64,000 nucleotides of DNA from Rhodoferax sp. PAMC 29310 (GCF_017948265.1 NZ_CP072852.1:1860001-1924000); one strand, 5' to 3'. Counted from the stretch's first letter, positions 44,408-55,475 are shown. The notes: a model not told the origin generated them from the letters alone. Translations and numbers: made by a program.

Positions 44408-45874
44408 ATGAATAACCAAGTCATCCAATTTGTACGCTGCGGCGAAATTATGGAGGTGCGCAATGTACCACCCACCCGCACGCTGCTAGAGCTTCTGCGC
44501 GACGACCTCAATTGCACCGGTACCAAGGAAGGCTGCAATGAGGGCGACTGCGGCGCCTGCATAGTGGTGCTAGGCGAGGCCCAAGGCGAAAAAATTCATT
44601 ACAGCGCGGTCAACAGCTGTATTCGCATGGCGCATTCCGTCAACGGGCTGGCACTGTGGACGGCCGAAGATCTGGCCGCCCCGGACGGCGCGTTGCACCC
44701 CGCACAACAGGCCATAGTGGATTGCCACGGTAGCCAATGCGGCTTTTGCACCCCCGGTTTTGTCATGAGTCTGTTTGGCATGTACCAAAACCATGTCGCC
44801 CAAGGCCACGCCATCACGCGCGAACTGGCGCAGGAAGAACTTTCTGGCAACTTGTGCCGCTGCACCGGCTACCGCCCGATTCTGGACGCGGCCCAGCGCA
44901 TGGCCAGCCTGCCCCAGCCAGCCAGCGACGCGACGAAAACGCTACAAAAACTAGAGCAGATTGCGCAGGCAGGACAAGCGCGAGAGGCTGATTTTTCTTA
45001 TAAATCACCGAAAACGCTCTCAGACTTGCTCAGCGCCAGAACGCAGCACCCCATCGCCCAAATTGTGGCCGGCTGCACGGACGTGGGCCTGTGGGTCAAC
45101 AAGCTGCACCGCAACTTTGAGCAGGTGCTGGACGTGAGCGGCGTGGCCGAGTTGCGACAGATTGCTGACCAAGACAATACACTGACCATTGGCGCCGCCG
45201 TCAAACTGACGGACGCCTTTGCGGCGCTGGTGGCAAACCGACCCCAGCTCCATACCTTTGCCACCCGTTTTGCCGGCCTGCCGGTGCGCAACTCGGGCAC
45301 ACTGGGTGGCAATATTGCCAACGGTTCCCCCATTGGCGATTCCATGCCGCTGCTGATTTCGCTGGGCGCCAGCGTTGTGCTGGCCAGCGAGCGCGGCCAG
45401 CGTGAAATGCCGCTGGAGCGGCTCTACACCGGTTATCGCCAAAACGTGATGGCGGCCGACGAGGTGCTGGCCTTCATTCAGGTGCCCAAAGCCAGCCCCG
45501 GCGAGCTGGTCCGCATCTACAAAATCTCCAAACGTTTTGACGACGACATCTCCGCCATCTGTCTGGCGCTGAACCTGCACATCGTTGATGGCCAGGTGGC
45601 AAGCGCCTCGATTGGCGTGGGTGGCGTGGCCGCCACGCCGGTGCGGGCCGTCCAAACCGAGGCCGCCCTCACCGGCCAACCCTGGAACCCGGCGACGGTA
45701 GCGCAGGCCACGGCCACGCTGCGCGCCGAATTCAGTCCGATTTCCGACATGCGGGCCTCGGCCGACTACCGGGTGCAGGTGCTGGGCAACTTGCTGCAGC
45801 GCTTCTGGCTGGAAAGCCAGGGGGCGACCGGCATCAATCTGGAATGCTTCACGTTGGAAGGGGTACAAGCATGA
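44408..45874 (+). CDS. xdhA: Xanthine dehydrogenase small subunit (FeS/FAD)
   Basis: A 488-residue protein. Residues 1-85 carry the plant-type 2Fe-2S site ('CTGTKEGCNEGDCGACIVVL'). Residues 90-170 carry the second cluster ('HGSQCGFCTPGFVMSLF' and 'ELSGNLCRCTGYRPILDAAQ'). The FAD domain follows ('VAGCTDVGLWVNKLHRNF', 'SGTLGGNIANGSPIGDSMPL'). The linker between the parts includes an in-frame copy of a dispersed repeat (44941-44995). It passes electrons from the molybdenum subunit to NAD. The start has no clear ribosome site. The stop overlaps the xdhB start (ATGA). Confidence 0.95.
   Translation: MNNQVIQFVRCGEIMEVRNVPPTRTLLELLRDDLNCTGTKEGCNEGDCGACIVVLGEAQGEKIHYSAVNSCIRMAHSVNGLALWTAEDLAAPDGALHPAQQAIVDCHGSQCGFCTPGFVMSLFGMYQNHVAQGHAITRELAQEELSGNLCRCTGYRPILDAAQRMASLPQPASDATKTLQKLEQIAQAGQAREADFSYKSPKTLSDLLSARTQHPIAQIVAGCTDVGLWVNKLHRNFEQVLDVSGVAELRQIADQDNTLTIGAAVKLTDAFAALVANRPQLHTFATRFAGLPVRNSGTLGGNIANGSPIGDSMPLLISLGASVVLASERGQREMPLERLYTGYRQNVMAADEVLAFIQVPKASPGELVRIYKISKRFDDDISAICLALNLHIVDGQVASASIGVGGVAATPVRAVQTEAALTGQPWNPATVAQATATLRAEFSPISDMRASADYRVQVLGNLLQRFWLESQGATGINLECFTLEGVQA
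44941..44995 (+). repeat. Dispersed repeat, copy inside xdhA
   Basis: GCTACAAAAACTAGAGC, then a GATTGCGCAGG block, ACAAGCGCGAGAGGC and a TGATTTT end. It aligns base for base with only a few one-base gaps to the copy in xdhB at 47136-47189. In frame it encodes the segment around 'LQKLEQIAQAGQAREADF' in the linker before the FAD domain. Confidence 0.6.
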
Positions 45875-48210
45875 GCGGCAAACCCAACCCAGTGAACATA
45901 GCCACCCCAGCCAGCGGCAACAGCCATGCCCACGAAAGCGCAGCCGCCCAAGTGGCCGGCGGCGCCCATTACGTGGACGACATTCCTGAGGTGCGCGGCA
46001 CGCTCTACGCCGCGCCCATTTTGTCCACCCAGGCGCACGGCCAGTTGCGCGGGGTCGACGCCAGCGCCGCATTAGCCATGCCCGGCGTGCGCGGCATGGT
46101 GTTGACACAAGACATTCCCGGCGACCCCATGTTGGCGGCGTTTGCGGGTGACGAGCCGGTGTTCGCCATCGACACCGTGCAACACATCGGCCAGGTCATT
46201 GGCGTGATCGTGGCCGACACAGTGATGCAGGCGCGCCACGCCGCACGCTTGGTGAAACTGGATATTGCCCCCCTGCCCGCCATCCTGACGATTCAGGACG
46301 CATTGGCGGCGACAAGCTATGTACTGCCCCCCGTTTTCGTCAAACGTGGTGACGCCGCGCTGGCCTTGTCCCAGGCGCCCCACACCCTGAGCGGCACGCT
46401 GGAAGTCGGCGGACAAGAGCATTTTTACCTGGAAGGCCAGGTGGCCTACGTGCTGCCGCAGGAACAAAACCAGTGGCTGATCTACTCCAGCACCCAGCAT
46501 CCCGGCGAATTGCAGCACTGGGTCGCCCACGCCCTGGGCTTGGACAACCATGCGGTGCGGGTGGAGTGCCGGCGCATGGGCGGCGGCTTTGGCGGCAAGG
46601 AAACCCAGGCCGGGCACCTGGCCGTGTGGGCGGCCGTGGCGGCGGCCAAGTTCAAGCGCCCCATCAAGCTGCGCTTGGACCGCGACGACGACTTCATGAT
46701 CACCGGCAAGCGCCACCCGTTTGCCTATGAGTACACGGTGGGCTTTGACGACACCGGACGCTTACGAGGCCTGAAACTGATGATGGCCGCCAACTGCGGC
46801 TTCAGCGCCGACCTGTCTGGCCCCGTGGCCGACCGCGCCATTTTTCACGCCGACAACGGCTACTTTCTGGAAGACGTGGCCATTGCGTCCTACCGCTGCA
46901 AACTTAACACCCAAAGCCACACGGCGTTTCGCGGCTTTGGCGGGCCCCAAGGCATGATCGTGACCGAGACCATTCTGAGCGACATTGCCCGCCACCTGAA
47001 GCTCGACCCGCTGGATGTGCGCCTGCGCAACCTGTACAGCGAGGAGATGACCGCTGGCAACACCACCACGCCCGCCCAAGCCCGCAACACCACCCATTAC
47101 CAGATGAAGGTGGAAGACAACATTTTGCAGCCACTGCTATCAAAAATAGAGCTAACTGCGCAGTACCGGCAAAGGAAAGAGGCCATTTTGGCGTGGAACT
47201 CGGCCAATCCGGTGATCAAACGGGGTTTGGCGCTGACACCGGTCAAGTTCGGCATTTCCTTCACTGCCACGCTGTTCAACCAAGCCGGCGCGTTGGTGCA
47301 TGTGTACCTGGACGGCAGCGTCCAGGTCAACCACGGTGGCACGGAAATGGGCCAAGGCCTGAACACCAAAGTGGCCCAAATTGTGGCCGACGAGTTGGGT
47401 GTGCCCTTTCACCGGGTGCTGGCCACGGCCAGCGACACCAGCAAGATTCCCAACGCCTCGGCCACCGCCGCGTCTGCCGGCACTGACTTGAACGGCCGCG
47501 CTGCCCAGTTTGCCGCCCGCCATGTGCGCGACAACCTAGCGCAATTTGTCAGCGGCCTGGACGGCTGTGGCGCTGGGGCCGTGCAATTTGAAGGCGGGTG
47601 GATTCGTTCACCCAAAAGCGAACGCCGTTTTGACGAGGTGGTGCAAATGGCCTACGCCAACCGCATCCAGCTCTGGAGCGATGGCTTCTACCGCACACCC
47701 AAGATTCACTACGACAAGACCACACTGACCGGGCGCCCGTTTTATTACTTTGCCTATGGCGCCGCCTGCACCGAGGTCGCCATCGACATCCTGACGGGCG
47801 AAAGCCGGGTACTTAAAGTGGACATCCTGCATGACGTGGGCCGCAGCATCAACCCGGCCATCGACATCGGTCAGATTGAAGGCGGTTTTGTGCAAGGCAT
47901 GGGCTGGCTGACCACCGAGCAACTGGTTTGGAACAACAAAGGGAACTTAAGCACCCACGCGCCCAGCACCTACAAAATTCCCGCCACCGGCGACATTCCG
48001 GCGCACTTCAGAGTGGATTTGTGGCCTGAGCCCAACCGCGAAGACAACGTGTTTGGCAGCAAAGCCGTGGGCGAGCCCCCCTTCATGCTGGCGATCAGCG
48101 TGTTTGAAGCGCTGCGAGACGCAGTGGCGCAGGCTCGGGCGGATGGCAAGCAGGTCAAACTCAAGGCACCCGCAACCGCCGAAAACGTGCTGAACGCCTT
48201 GAGCCGCTGA
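45871..48210 (+). CDS. xdhB: Xanthine dehydrogenase large (molybdenum) subunit
   Basis: The ATG at 45871 overlaps the xdhA stop, and a GGAAGGGG site lies in the end of xdhA; 779 residues. Molybdopterin-binding segments are complete: 'GGQEHFYLEGQVAYVLPQ', 'RMGGGFGGKETQAG', 'AFRGFGGPQGM', 'HGGTEMGQGLNTKVAQ' and the active-site glutamate in 'GEPPFMLAISVFEAL'. It oxidises hypoxanthine and xanthine to urate. A dispersed repeat lies in frame near residue 425. The cofactor-insertion gene xdhC does not follow it in the window. Confidence 0.95.
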   Translation: MSGKPNPVNIATPASGNSHAHESAAAQVAGGAHYVDDIPEVRGTLYAAPILSTQAHGQLRGVDASAALAMPGVRGMVLTQDIPGDPMLAAFAGDEPVFAIDTVQHIGQVIGVIVADTVMQARHAARLVKLDIAPLPAILTIQDALAATSYVLPPVFVKRGDAALALSQAPHTLSGTLEVGGQEHFYLEGQVAYVLPQEQNQWLIYSSTQHPGELQHWVAHALGLDNHAVRVECRRMGGGFGGKETQAGHLAVWAAVAAAKFKRPIKLRLDRDDDFMITGKRHPFAYEYTVGFDDTGRLRGLKLMMAANCGFSADLSGPVADRAIFHADNGYFLEDVAIASYRCKLNTQSHTAFRGFGGPQGMIVTETILSDIARHLKLDPLDVRLRNLYSEEMTAGNTTTPAQARNTTHYQMKVEDNILQPLLSKIELTAQYRQRKEAILAWNSANPVIKRGLALTPVKFGISFTATLFNQAGALVHVYLDGSVQVNHGGTEMGQGLNTKVAQIVADELGVPFHRVLATASDTSKIPNASATAASAGTDLNGRAAQFAARHVRDNLAQFVSGLDGCGAGAVQFEGGWIRSPKSERRFDEVVQMAYANRIQLWSDGFYRTPKIHYDKTTLTGRPFYYFAYGAACTEVAIDILTGESRVLKVDILHDVGRSINPAIDIGQIEGGFVQGMGWLTTEQLVWNNKGNLSTHAPSTYKIPATGDIPAHFRVDLWPEPNREDNVFGSKAVGEPPFMLAISVFEALRDAVAQARADGKQVKLKAPATAENVLNALSR
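47136..47189 (+). repeat. Dispersed repeat, copy inside xdhB
   Basis: GCTATCAAAAATAGAGC, a TAACTGCGCAG block, CGGCAAAGGAAAGAGGC and a CATTTT end, closely matching the xdhA copy. It is in frame and encodes residues around 'LLSKIELTAQYRQRKEAIL'. Confidence 0.6.
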
Positions 48211-48255
48211 GTTAAAACGGCGCTGCGGTGAGAAAACCACGGCGCGCCCGACCTC

Positions 48256-50414
48256 TTAAGGCTGGGCCAGCAAGACCTCCAATTCGTCAATGGGCATAGG
48301 CTTGCTGAACAGATACCCTTGGTAAGTTTGGCAGCCCATCTCAGCCAGTGAAGTGCGCTGCGCTTCCAGCTCAACGCCTTCTGCAATCACATCCAAGGCC
48401 ATGGAGCCTGCCAGCGCAATCACCATCTTTGCAATAGCGGCGTCGTTGGCATCCACCAAAATGTCCCGCACAAAGCTCTGATCAATCTTGAGCTGATCGA
48501 GCGGTAGTCGTTTGAGGTAAGAGAGTGAGGAAAATCCTGTTCCAAAATCATCCAGAGAGAAACGCACGCCGATGTCTCGCAGTGCGGTCATCTTGGCTAT
48601 GGTGTCTTCCACATTGGTGACCAGCAGGCTTTCAGTCAGTTCCAGCTTGAGTTGGTGCGGGTTGGCCCCGGTGCGGGACAACGCACCCGTCACCTGCGCC
48701 ACAAAGTCCTCCTGACGCACTTCGCGAGCGCTCACATTCACGGCCACTGTTAAATGGGCGGTCTCGGCTCGGTCGGCCCACCGGACCAATTGTGCGCAGG
48801 CCGTCTCCAGCACCCAGGCCCCCAAGGGCAAAATCAGCCCCGTTTCTTCGGCCACGCCAATGAACTCCAGCGGCGGCACCATACCGCGCTGTGGGTGGCG
48901 CCAGCGCACCAGTGCTCTACCCCACAGATTCGCTGACCACAGACCTGGGTCTGATAAAAAAGAACGAACGACTTTGCATCCAATGCCAATCGCAAGTCTG
49001 CCTCCAGAGTCGCGCGTGCCGCAACCACCACCTGCATTTGGGGGTCAAAGAAACGCAGCGTGTTGCCGCCCACCGCCTTGGCTTGGTACATGGCCAAGTC
49101 GGCACGCGACAAGGGGCCGTCCCTGCTCATTTCCGCGTCGGAGCCAAACAAGGCGACACCCACGCTGGCACTGCCGTGGCGCGGCCCTTCTGACAGCAAG
49201 TAAGGCTGAGCAAGGATGGACAAAATCTTTTCGGCCACTAACTTGGCCTGTGTGCCTGCTTCCATCGCGTTTTCGCTCAGGTCCTCCAGCAACACCACGA
49301 ACTCGTCTCCGCCCAGCCGCGCAATGGTGTCGCCAGCGCGGACACAAGCCGCCAATCTCTTGGCCACTTCCAGCAACATCCGGTCTCCATCAGCGTGACC
49401 ACATATGTCGTTGACTTCCTTGAAATGATCCAGATCCACAAACAACATGGCGCCACTGCAGTGATGCCGGGCGCTGGACGCCACCGCTTGCTGCATCCGG
49501 TCCATCAGCAGCCGCCGGTTGGCCACTCCAGTCAAAGGGTCATAAAAGGCCAGCGCTTGTACCTTCTATTCCGCCGATTATCGCTCGGTGATATCGCGTG
49601 AAATCACAACGAAATGCGGCTCCACCGAGTTGGCCTGAATCTGCTTTGCCACCGACAACTCAAACCAGAGTGGTCCCTGTGGCAGCAACAATTCAATTTG
49701 ACGGCCATGCGACCAACCGGTGGCATTGGCCTCGGCCAAAGCGGCCATCACCACCGCGGCGGCCTCCGGCTCCATGACCTGGGTCACAGTTCTCCCCAGC
49801 AGTTCGGACCTGGGCGCCACCAATAGTTCGCTGCGGGGCGCATGCACAGTCAGATAGCGCCCACTTCGATCCACCTCAAACAGCAAATCGGGAATGGCAT
49901 CAAGAGTGGCCTGCAACTTGTTTTTGGTAGCCTCCAATTGCGCGATTTTGTCTTCCAACTTGCGCGCCAACACCGCGTCATGAAGGACTTCGAACTCCGG
50001 CGTATCCAGAGGAACGCGGGACTGGGGAGGTGATGGACTTTTCTGCCTTTCCTCCGTCGCGTTGGCGATTTCGTTCAACAAGACATCGGTCTCAAGGGGT
50101 TTTATCAAATAACGCATGGCACCCATGTCCAGCGCCAGCGTCACGTCCTCTGGATGGGTATACGTGGCAGAGTAAAAAACAAACGGGATCGCCTTGAGAG
50201 TCGCATCCAGCATCCACGCGCGGCAAAGGGCAAACCCGTCCATTTGCGGCATCAAGACGTCTGACACGATCACATCGGGTTGATCTTGTCGCGCCGCCTC
50301 CAGTGCGGCCACGCCATTGCCAGCCATGGTGACGCGGTAGCCATTTCCCTGCAGAAGGGCTCGCAGCAAATAGCGCCCCTCTTCCAAATCATCAACGACC
50401 AATGCATGTTTCAT
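48256..50414 (-). pseudogene. REC-PAS-GGDEF-EAL protein with two stops and a frameshift
   Basis: The first frame (50414 to 49578) encodes a receiver ('ALVVDDLEEGRYLL', Asp in 'DVIVSDVLMPQMDG') and a PAS domain, and stops at TAA just after 'VVISRDITER'. The same frame then reads S-A-E, a TAG, and continues into a GGDEF domain ('LAFYDPLTGVANRRLL', 'IARLGGDEFVVLLE', RxxD site R-A-G-D). Near 48915 one base is missing, exactly in the EAL signature: restoring a G would give V-E-A-L-V-R-W. The EAL domain then runs to 48256 ('FSLDDFGTGFSSLSYLKRLP', 'IAEGVELEAQRTSLAEMGCQ'). Restored length is 719 residues. The ATG overlaps the stop of the REC gene. Separate translation of pieces cannot be excluded. 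Confidence 0.85.
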
Positions 50415-50800
50415 GCAGCGGTGTTCTTTCTGGTAGAACCCATTTCATGGGCCGCCTCAACCTGAATACAAAAGCTGTCCGGATCGATCGGCTTTTCGAT
50501 GTAGTCGTCACAACCAGCCGCAAGCACTCTTCCCCGGTCGCCATTCAGCGCGAAAGAGGTGACCGCAATAATAGGCATGGCATCGAATTGGGGCACAGTT
50601 CGCAAGGCACGGGCCACGGCATAACCATCCATTCCAGGCAATTGAATATCCAACAAGACCATGTCCGGCATCTCGGTCTGCACTGACGCAATGCCCTGGG
50701 GCCCATCATGCGCTTCAGACACCCTGTGCCCTCTGGCCTCCAGTAAAAATCGAAGCAAATAACGATTTTGTTCGTTGTCGTCAATCACCAACACATTCAT
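50411..50800 (-). CDS. Single-domain response regulator (REC only)
   Basis: A 129-residue receiver without output domain, starting at the ATG at 50800 with AAGGAG five bases upstream. It has the acidic pair 'VLVIDDNEQNRYLL', the phospho-Asp in 'MVLLDIQLPGMDGYAVARAL' and the switch Lys in 'DDYIEKPIDPDSF'. It belongs to the CheY/DivK-like group paired with hybrid or large sensor kinases. It lies between the kinase gene (stop two bases before this ATG) and the REC-PAS-GGDEF-EAL gene (ATGA overlap), so it is the only apparently intact member of the three-gene operon. Confidence 0.9.
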   Translation of the reverse strand: MNVLVIDDNEQNRYLLRFLLEARGHRVSEAHDGPQGIASVQTEMPDMVLLDIQLPGMDGYAVARALRTVPQFDAMPIIAVTSFALNGDRGRVLAAGCDDYIEKPIDPDSFCIQVEAAHEMGSTRKNTAA

Positions 50801-50802
50801 GC

Positions 50803-53800
50803 CTACTCCTTTGCCTGAAGCGTAAACCGGAAACAACTTCCCTGCCCCGCAACACTGCTTGCCTCAATACGCCCGCCCATGGCCTCCACCAATTGCTTGG
50901 ACAGAGCCAAGCCTAAACCAGTGGCATCGTGCAGGCCGGGATGCCCACTGTCTATTTGACCAAAGGGCCGAAACAACTTGCCCATGTCCTCAGGCTTGAT
51001 GCCACGGCCTGTGTCAGTGACTGAAATAGCCCAATACGCCCCACTACGCACACACGCGATTTCAATATGACCTTGGGCCGTGAATTTGAGCGCATTGGAA
51101 AGCAGGTTATTCAGCACCTGCTCAACGCGGCGCGCATCACCCACCATCATCATCTCGTTTGCGCCCACCTCCTGCTTGAACGCCAGCCCCCGCCGCTTGA
51201 CCTGAGGCGCAAACATGGGCCCGATTTTTTCCAGCAATGCATGAAGATCAAACTCAACATGTGCCAAATTCATCTCGCCCGCTTCGATTTTGGAGATGTC
51301 CAGCACGTCATTGATCAGCGCCAGCAAATGACGGCCCGAATTGCGCACCATGCCGAGCTGCTTTTCCTGTTCCGCGTTCAGCGGCCCCGGCAGTTTCTGC
51401 ATCAGTACCCCGGTGAACCCAATGATGGAGTTCAGTGGCGTGCGCAACTCGTGAGACATGGTTGCCAAAAACGCAGACTTCATTTCGTCCGCCCCTTCTG
51501 CGCGCGCCTTGGCCGTCGCCAACTCCGTGGTGCGTTCGACAACGCGTTGTTCCAGTTCTGCGACATGACGCTCAATCTGACGGTGCAACTGGGCGTTTTG
51601 CAGGCCGGCTGAAGCCTGCTCGGCCAGCGTTTCCAGAAAAGTAGCTTGGCTTTCAAAATCCCGCGCATTGACTGCGGCCACACCCAATACCCCGATCACC
51701 AAGTCACCTCGTCTCAATGGCAACGCGGCAAAGGCCTGGAGCCCCGCCTGCTTGCCATCTTCCCCCCCACAACGAGGGTCGTTGGGAACGTCAAGGACAT
51801 ACAGTGGGCCGGACTGCGCCGCGGCAACACCGCAAAGGCACTCCCCCAGTCGCTGAACGGCCAATGAGCTTGATTGCAAGGCACCCACCTCAGAGGAACT
51901 TCCCAACAAGTGGAGTCCACCGCCTTCATGCAGAAATAACATCGCCAGGTCAGGCTTTATGGCCAACAAGCTTTGATCCAGCACGGCCCGGGTGACCTGA
52001 GTCAACTCCAGACTGGCACTGACTTGTTTGGCCAAGGCGTTGAGCGCGGTCAGCTCACTGGCACTGCGCTCCAGCGCCTCGCGGGAACGAATTCTTTCGG
52101 TGATATCGCGCAGGCTGGCCTGAACGATGGGGACCCCGTTGGATTCGGCCGGCGTGATCAGGATTTCAGTCACAAAATCCGTCCCGTCCCGGCGCCGATG
52201 AACCCACTCAAACGCATGCGCGCCCTCCTGAAGCGCCCGATGAACAATTTCCTTCGCCTTTTCAGCCGACAGGCGCCCGTCGGGTTGACGTTCTGGAGAG
52301 AGATCTGCCACTGACAGGGACACAAACTCCTCCCGATCACGACATCCAAACAGCTCAAAAGCGGCAGGGTTGCCACCCACGAAGTGCCCCTCCATCGAGG
52401 TCAGCGTGATGGCATCCCGTGAGGACTCGAACAAGGACTGATAGGCCAAGGCGCTTATTCGCGCCTCAGCCTCGGCCCGCTTGCGCTGGGTAATGTCAAG
52501 GACGGCCGCAATAAACCCAATGACCTGCCCGCCAGGGTTGCGCTCCGGAGCATAGATAACTTGTAGCGTCCGCATACCGAGCACCTTGTCCGGCAACTCC
52601 AGGTCATATTGACCTGGCTTGCCGGCCAACGCGCCATCCATGTGAGGCTTGGCCTGTGCAAATGTTGCTTCACCCACAACTTGCTGCACGTTTTGGCCCA
52701 AAAGCTCCTGCGGCGTCGATTTGAACAATGCAGCGTAGCCCTGGTTCACGAATCGGTAGCGAAAATTCTGGTCGCATTGAGCAATCAGAACCGGTGCATG
52801 GTTGGCAATGGTTTGCAACTGCTTGGTGACCTCAAGCAGAGCCTGCGCCCGAGCAAAATGGTCAAGCGCCTGACTGATGTCAGCGGCCATATCAACCAGC
52901 AAGCGTTGTGATTTTTCATCAAAGGCGTTGACGGATCCGGCATTGAGTGACAGTGTGCCAATGGTCACTCCCTGTCGACGCAGGGGCAGCACCGCCATGG
53001 CGCGCCAGTCGATGCCCAGCTTGGCGCGGATTGAACGCCAAACCGCGACGCGCTCGTCATGGCGCGCGTCCTGACACCAAATCGGCTGATTCTCTTGAAC
53101 GGCCAGCCCCGTCAGACCTTTCCCCTTGGGATGATCGGTATCCACTGAAATTTCAATGCCATGAAGGTAGGCCCTGGCCTGCTCGCCAAACCATCCCACC
53201 GGTCGGAGCAGTGATGTGTTGGTGTCGATCAAACCAATCCAGGCCATCTGCATGCCACCCAACTCCACCGCAATTTGGCAAACTTTGGGGAACAAATCTG
53301 TTGCTGATACCGATCGCGCAATGGCCTCGTTACAGCGGGTCAGGGCGGCATACAGCCGCGTCTGGCGCGTCACTTCCCGCCTCAGCCGCAAACTCCACAG
53401 GTAAAACGCCAGTGCCCCGACCGCCATCAGCAACGCCAGCGCACTCGCCCAGCGCAGCACCTCGTGCAGATTGACGCCGCCCTGAAGTGGCGCGCCCACC
53501 CATTGGCGGCGAATAGTGGCCGCCTCCGCTTGGGTGATGCTGCCCAGCCCCGTGTCGATGATCCCACGCAGGCCTTTGATGTTAGGGCTCACAGCCAGGC
53601 TCAATCGGACAGGCGCTTCGCCCAACGGCCCGGCGTAACGCAAACCGGTGATGCCGGCATCTTCAATTAGCCGCAGCGCCGAGGTTGTCTCTGCCACCAG
53701 AAAGTCGACCTGTCCGCTCAACACCGCCTTGACCCCCCTCTTGCAGATCCGGTACCGCTTGCAGCTGAATACGAGGGTAAACCGAGAGCATGGGTAGTGC

Positions 53801-55069
53801 CAGACCGTTGACAGGCACCGCGACGCGGTGTTCAAACAAATTGCGCATTTCACCCAGGAAGATGTCACCTTTCGGTACAAAAACCCCCAGTGAGGACACC
53901 AAGTAGGGCTCACTCAGCAACTTGGTTAGGGCCCCTGGCGCTGCGCCGTTCACAGACAGCACGATATCTAGCTCACCCGCAGTCAGGCTCGCCAGCAGTG
54001 CTTCGGTGCTGGCGCCTGCCACGACGGTGGTCTTGAGCCCGGTTTTCTTTACCAACGTCTCCAGGACATCGGCAGCCAGCCCCTTGTGTTGGCCTTTGGC
54101 ATCGACAAAATCAAAGGGTGGCCGGTTGTTCAGGACACCCACTCGCAACTCGGGAAGGTCCGCTATTTGAGCGAGTGCCTCTTTGTCCAACACGGCAGCA
54201 GGCAGTCTGACGTCATCCAGCGACACGGAGATCCAGCGAGAAAAAATGTCCTGCACCTGAGCTTCAGGCATCGAAGCAAGCGCCTTCTCCAGCAATGGCA
54301 CCAGCTCCGGCCAATCCTTACGAACCCCGTAGGCTTGAGAATTGGTCATGTCAAAACCGGTATTCACTTTCAGATTGCTAATGCCATTGCGACTGGCCAG
54401 ATGGGTATTGATCCCAAGTACACCGATATAGGCCTCTGCGCGACCGTCTGAAACAGCCCGCAATCCCTCAAGCGGATTGGCAACACTCATCACCACCATG
54501 CTGGGATAAAGCTCTATCGCCTTCTCGGACGAGGAATAGCGCTTGACCAGCGCCACCCGCCGGCCGTTGAGTTGCTCCAGACTGCGCAAACGGGAGGCTT
54601 CAAGCCGCGTCATGACCACCGTTGGCGTCTTCAGGTAGGCGTGCGAAAAGTTCAGATATGACTCTCGGTCTGGCCGACGCGCCGCGGTGGTGATGAGGTC
54701 AACCTGACGCTGGCGTGCCCCCTCCAGGATTTGCGGCCAGGTGAGATTTGGCACCATCTCCAGCTTCACGCCGAGTTTTTGGCCCACCAGTGCCGTCAAC
54801 TCTGAGGCGACTCCGGCCGGGCGCCCATTAGCATCCAGAAAAGAGTAGGGGGCATAACCGGGGTCCACCCCGATTCGTATCACGGGGTGAGCTTTGAGCC
54901 ATGCCTGCTCGTCAGCAGTGAGAATCAGGGACGACTGGGCCAGCCCCTGAGCAACCGGTAGCGCCAGAAAAATGCCTGCCAATGCCCAGCGAAGCGCTCG
55001 AAAAAACAGGTTTATTCGATTGATCACCCAGCGATCCTCTCGATCGTTCAGCGCAGCAAGACTCGACAC
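50803..55069 (-). pseudogene. Dual-SBP sensor histidine kinase with a frameshift
   Basis: The upstream frame (55069 to 53663) has a signal peptide, a full SBP_bac_3 domain ('VIRIGVDPGYAPYSFLDANG') and most of a second ('ELRVGVLNNRPPFDFVDAKG'). The homology breaks in a run of six G on the minus strand (53733-53738): removing one G joins 'AVPDLQEG' to 'VKAVLSGQVDFLVAETTSAL'. The downstream frame then gives a membrane helix ('ASALALLMAVGALAFYLWSL'), GAF, two PAS, a second GAF, a HisKA domain ('SAFLATMSHELRTPLNSIIG') and HATPase. Total length is exactly a multiple of three plus one. Restored, it would be about 1421 residues and sense amino-acid-like ligands in the periplasm. The lesion may be a real mutation, phase variation or a sequencing error. 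Confidence 0.85.
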
Positions 55070-55098
55070 GCTGCCGAACTCACCCTGAAACTCCGAGC

Positions 55099-55347
55099 TT
55101 AGCGGTAAAACGCCTCGACTTTGCCCTTGAGCTTGATCAGCAGCGGGTTGCCTTTTCGGTCAACCGTTTTGCCGGCTGGCACTTTGACCCAACCTTCGCT
55201 GATGCAGTACTCAGCGACATCCGATCGCTCCTGGTCATTGAACAGAATGCCCACGTCCTGTTCGAACACGGCGGCCACATGGTGCGGACTGCGAGGGTCG
55301 ATGGACAAATGGTCTGGCAAGGATGGGAGTTGTGTGGTGTCGGTCAT
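55099..55347 (-). CDS. DUF3297 family protein
   Basis: An 82-residue acidic-to-neutral protein with the conserved DUF3297 pattern: 'LPDHLSIDPRSPHHVAAVFE', 'VGILFNDQERSDVAEYCISE' and 'GWVKVPAGKTVDRKGNPLLI'. It lacks a signal peptide and membrane segments. The function of the family is unknown; members are small glutathione-reductase-region proteins widely found in proteobacteria. It stands alone just upstream of the kinase pseudogene on the same strand. Confidence 0.85.
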   Translation of the reverse strand: MTDTTQLPSLPDHLSIDPRSPHHVAAVFEQDVGILFNDQERSDVAEYCISEGWVKVPAGKTVDRKGNPLLIKLKGKVEAFYR

Positions 55348-55475
55348 GTGATGTCTCTAAAAAACGGTTTCAAACAGGTCCAATTTTCCCTGATTTGACC
55401 CGCTACCGCGTCCATCCCTCCAACCGATGGTGCTTTCAGTGCCGAAAAGGTGCCAAATGGGTGCCCCACTCGGAA

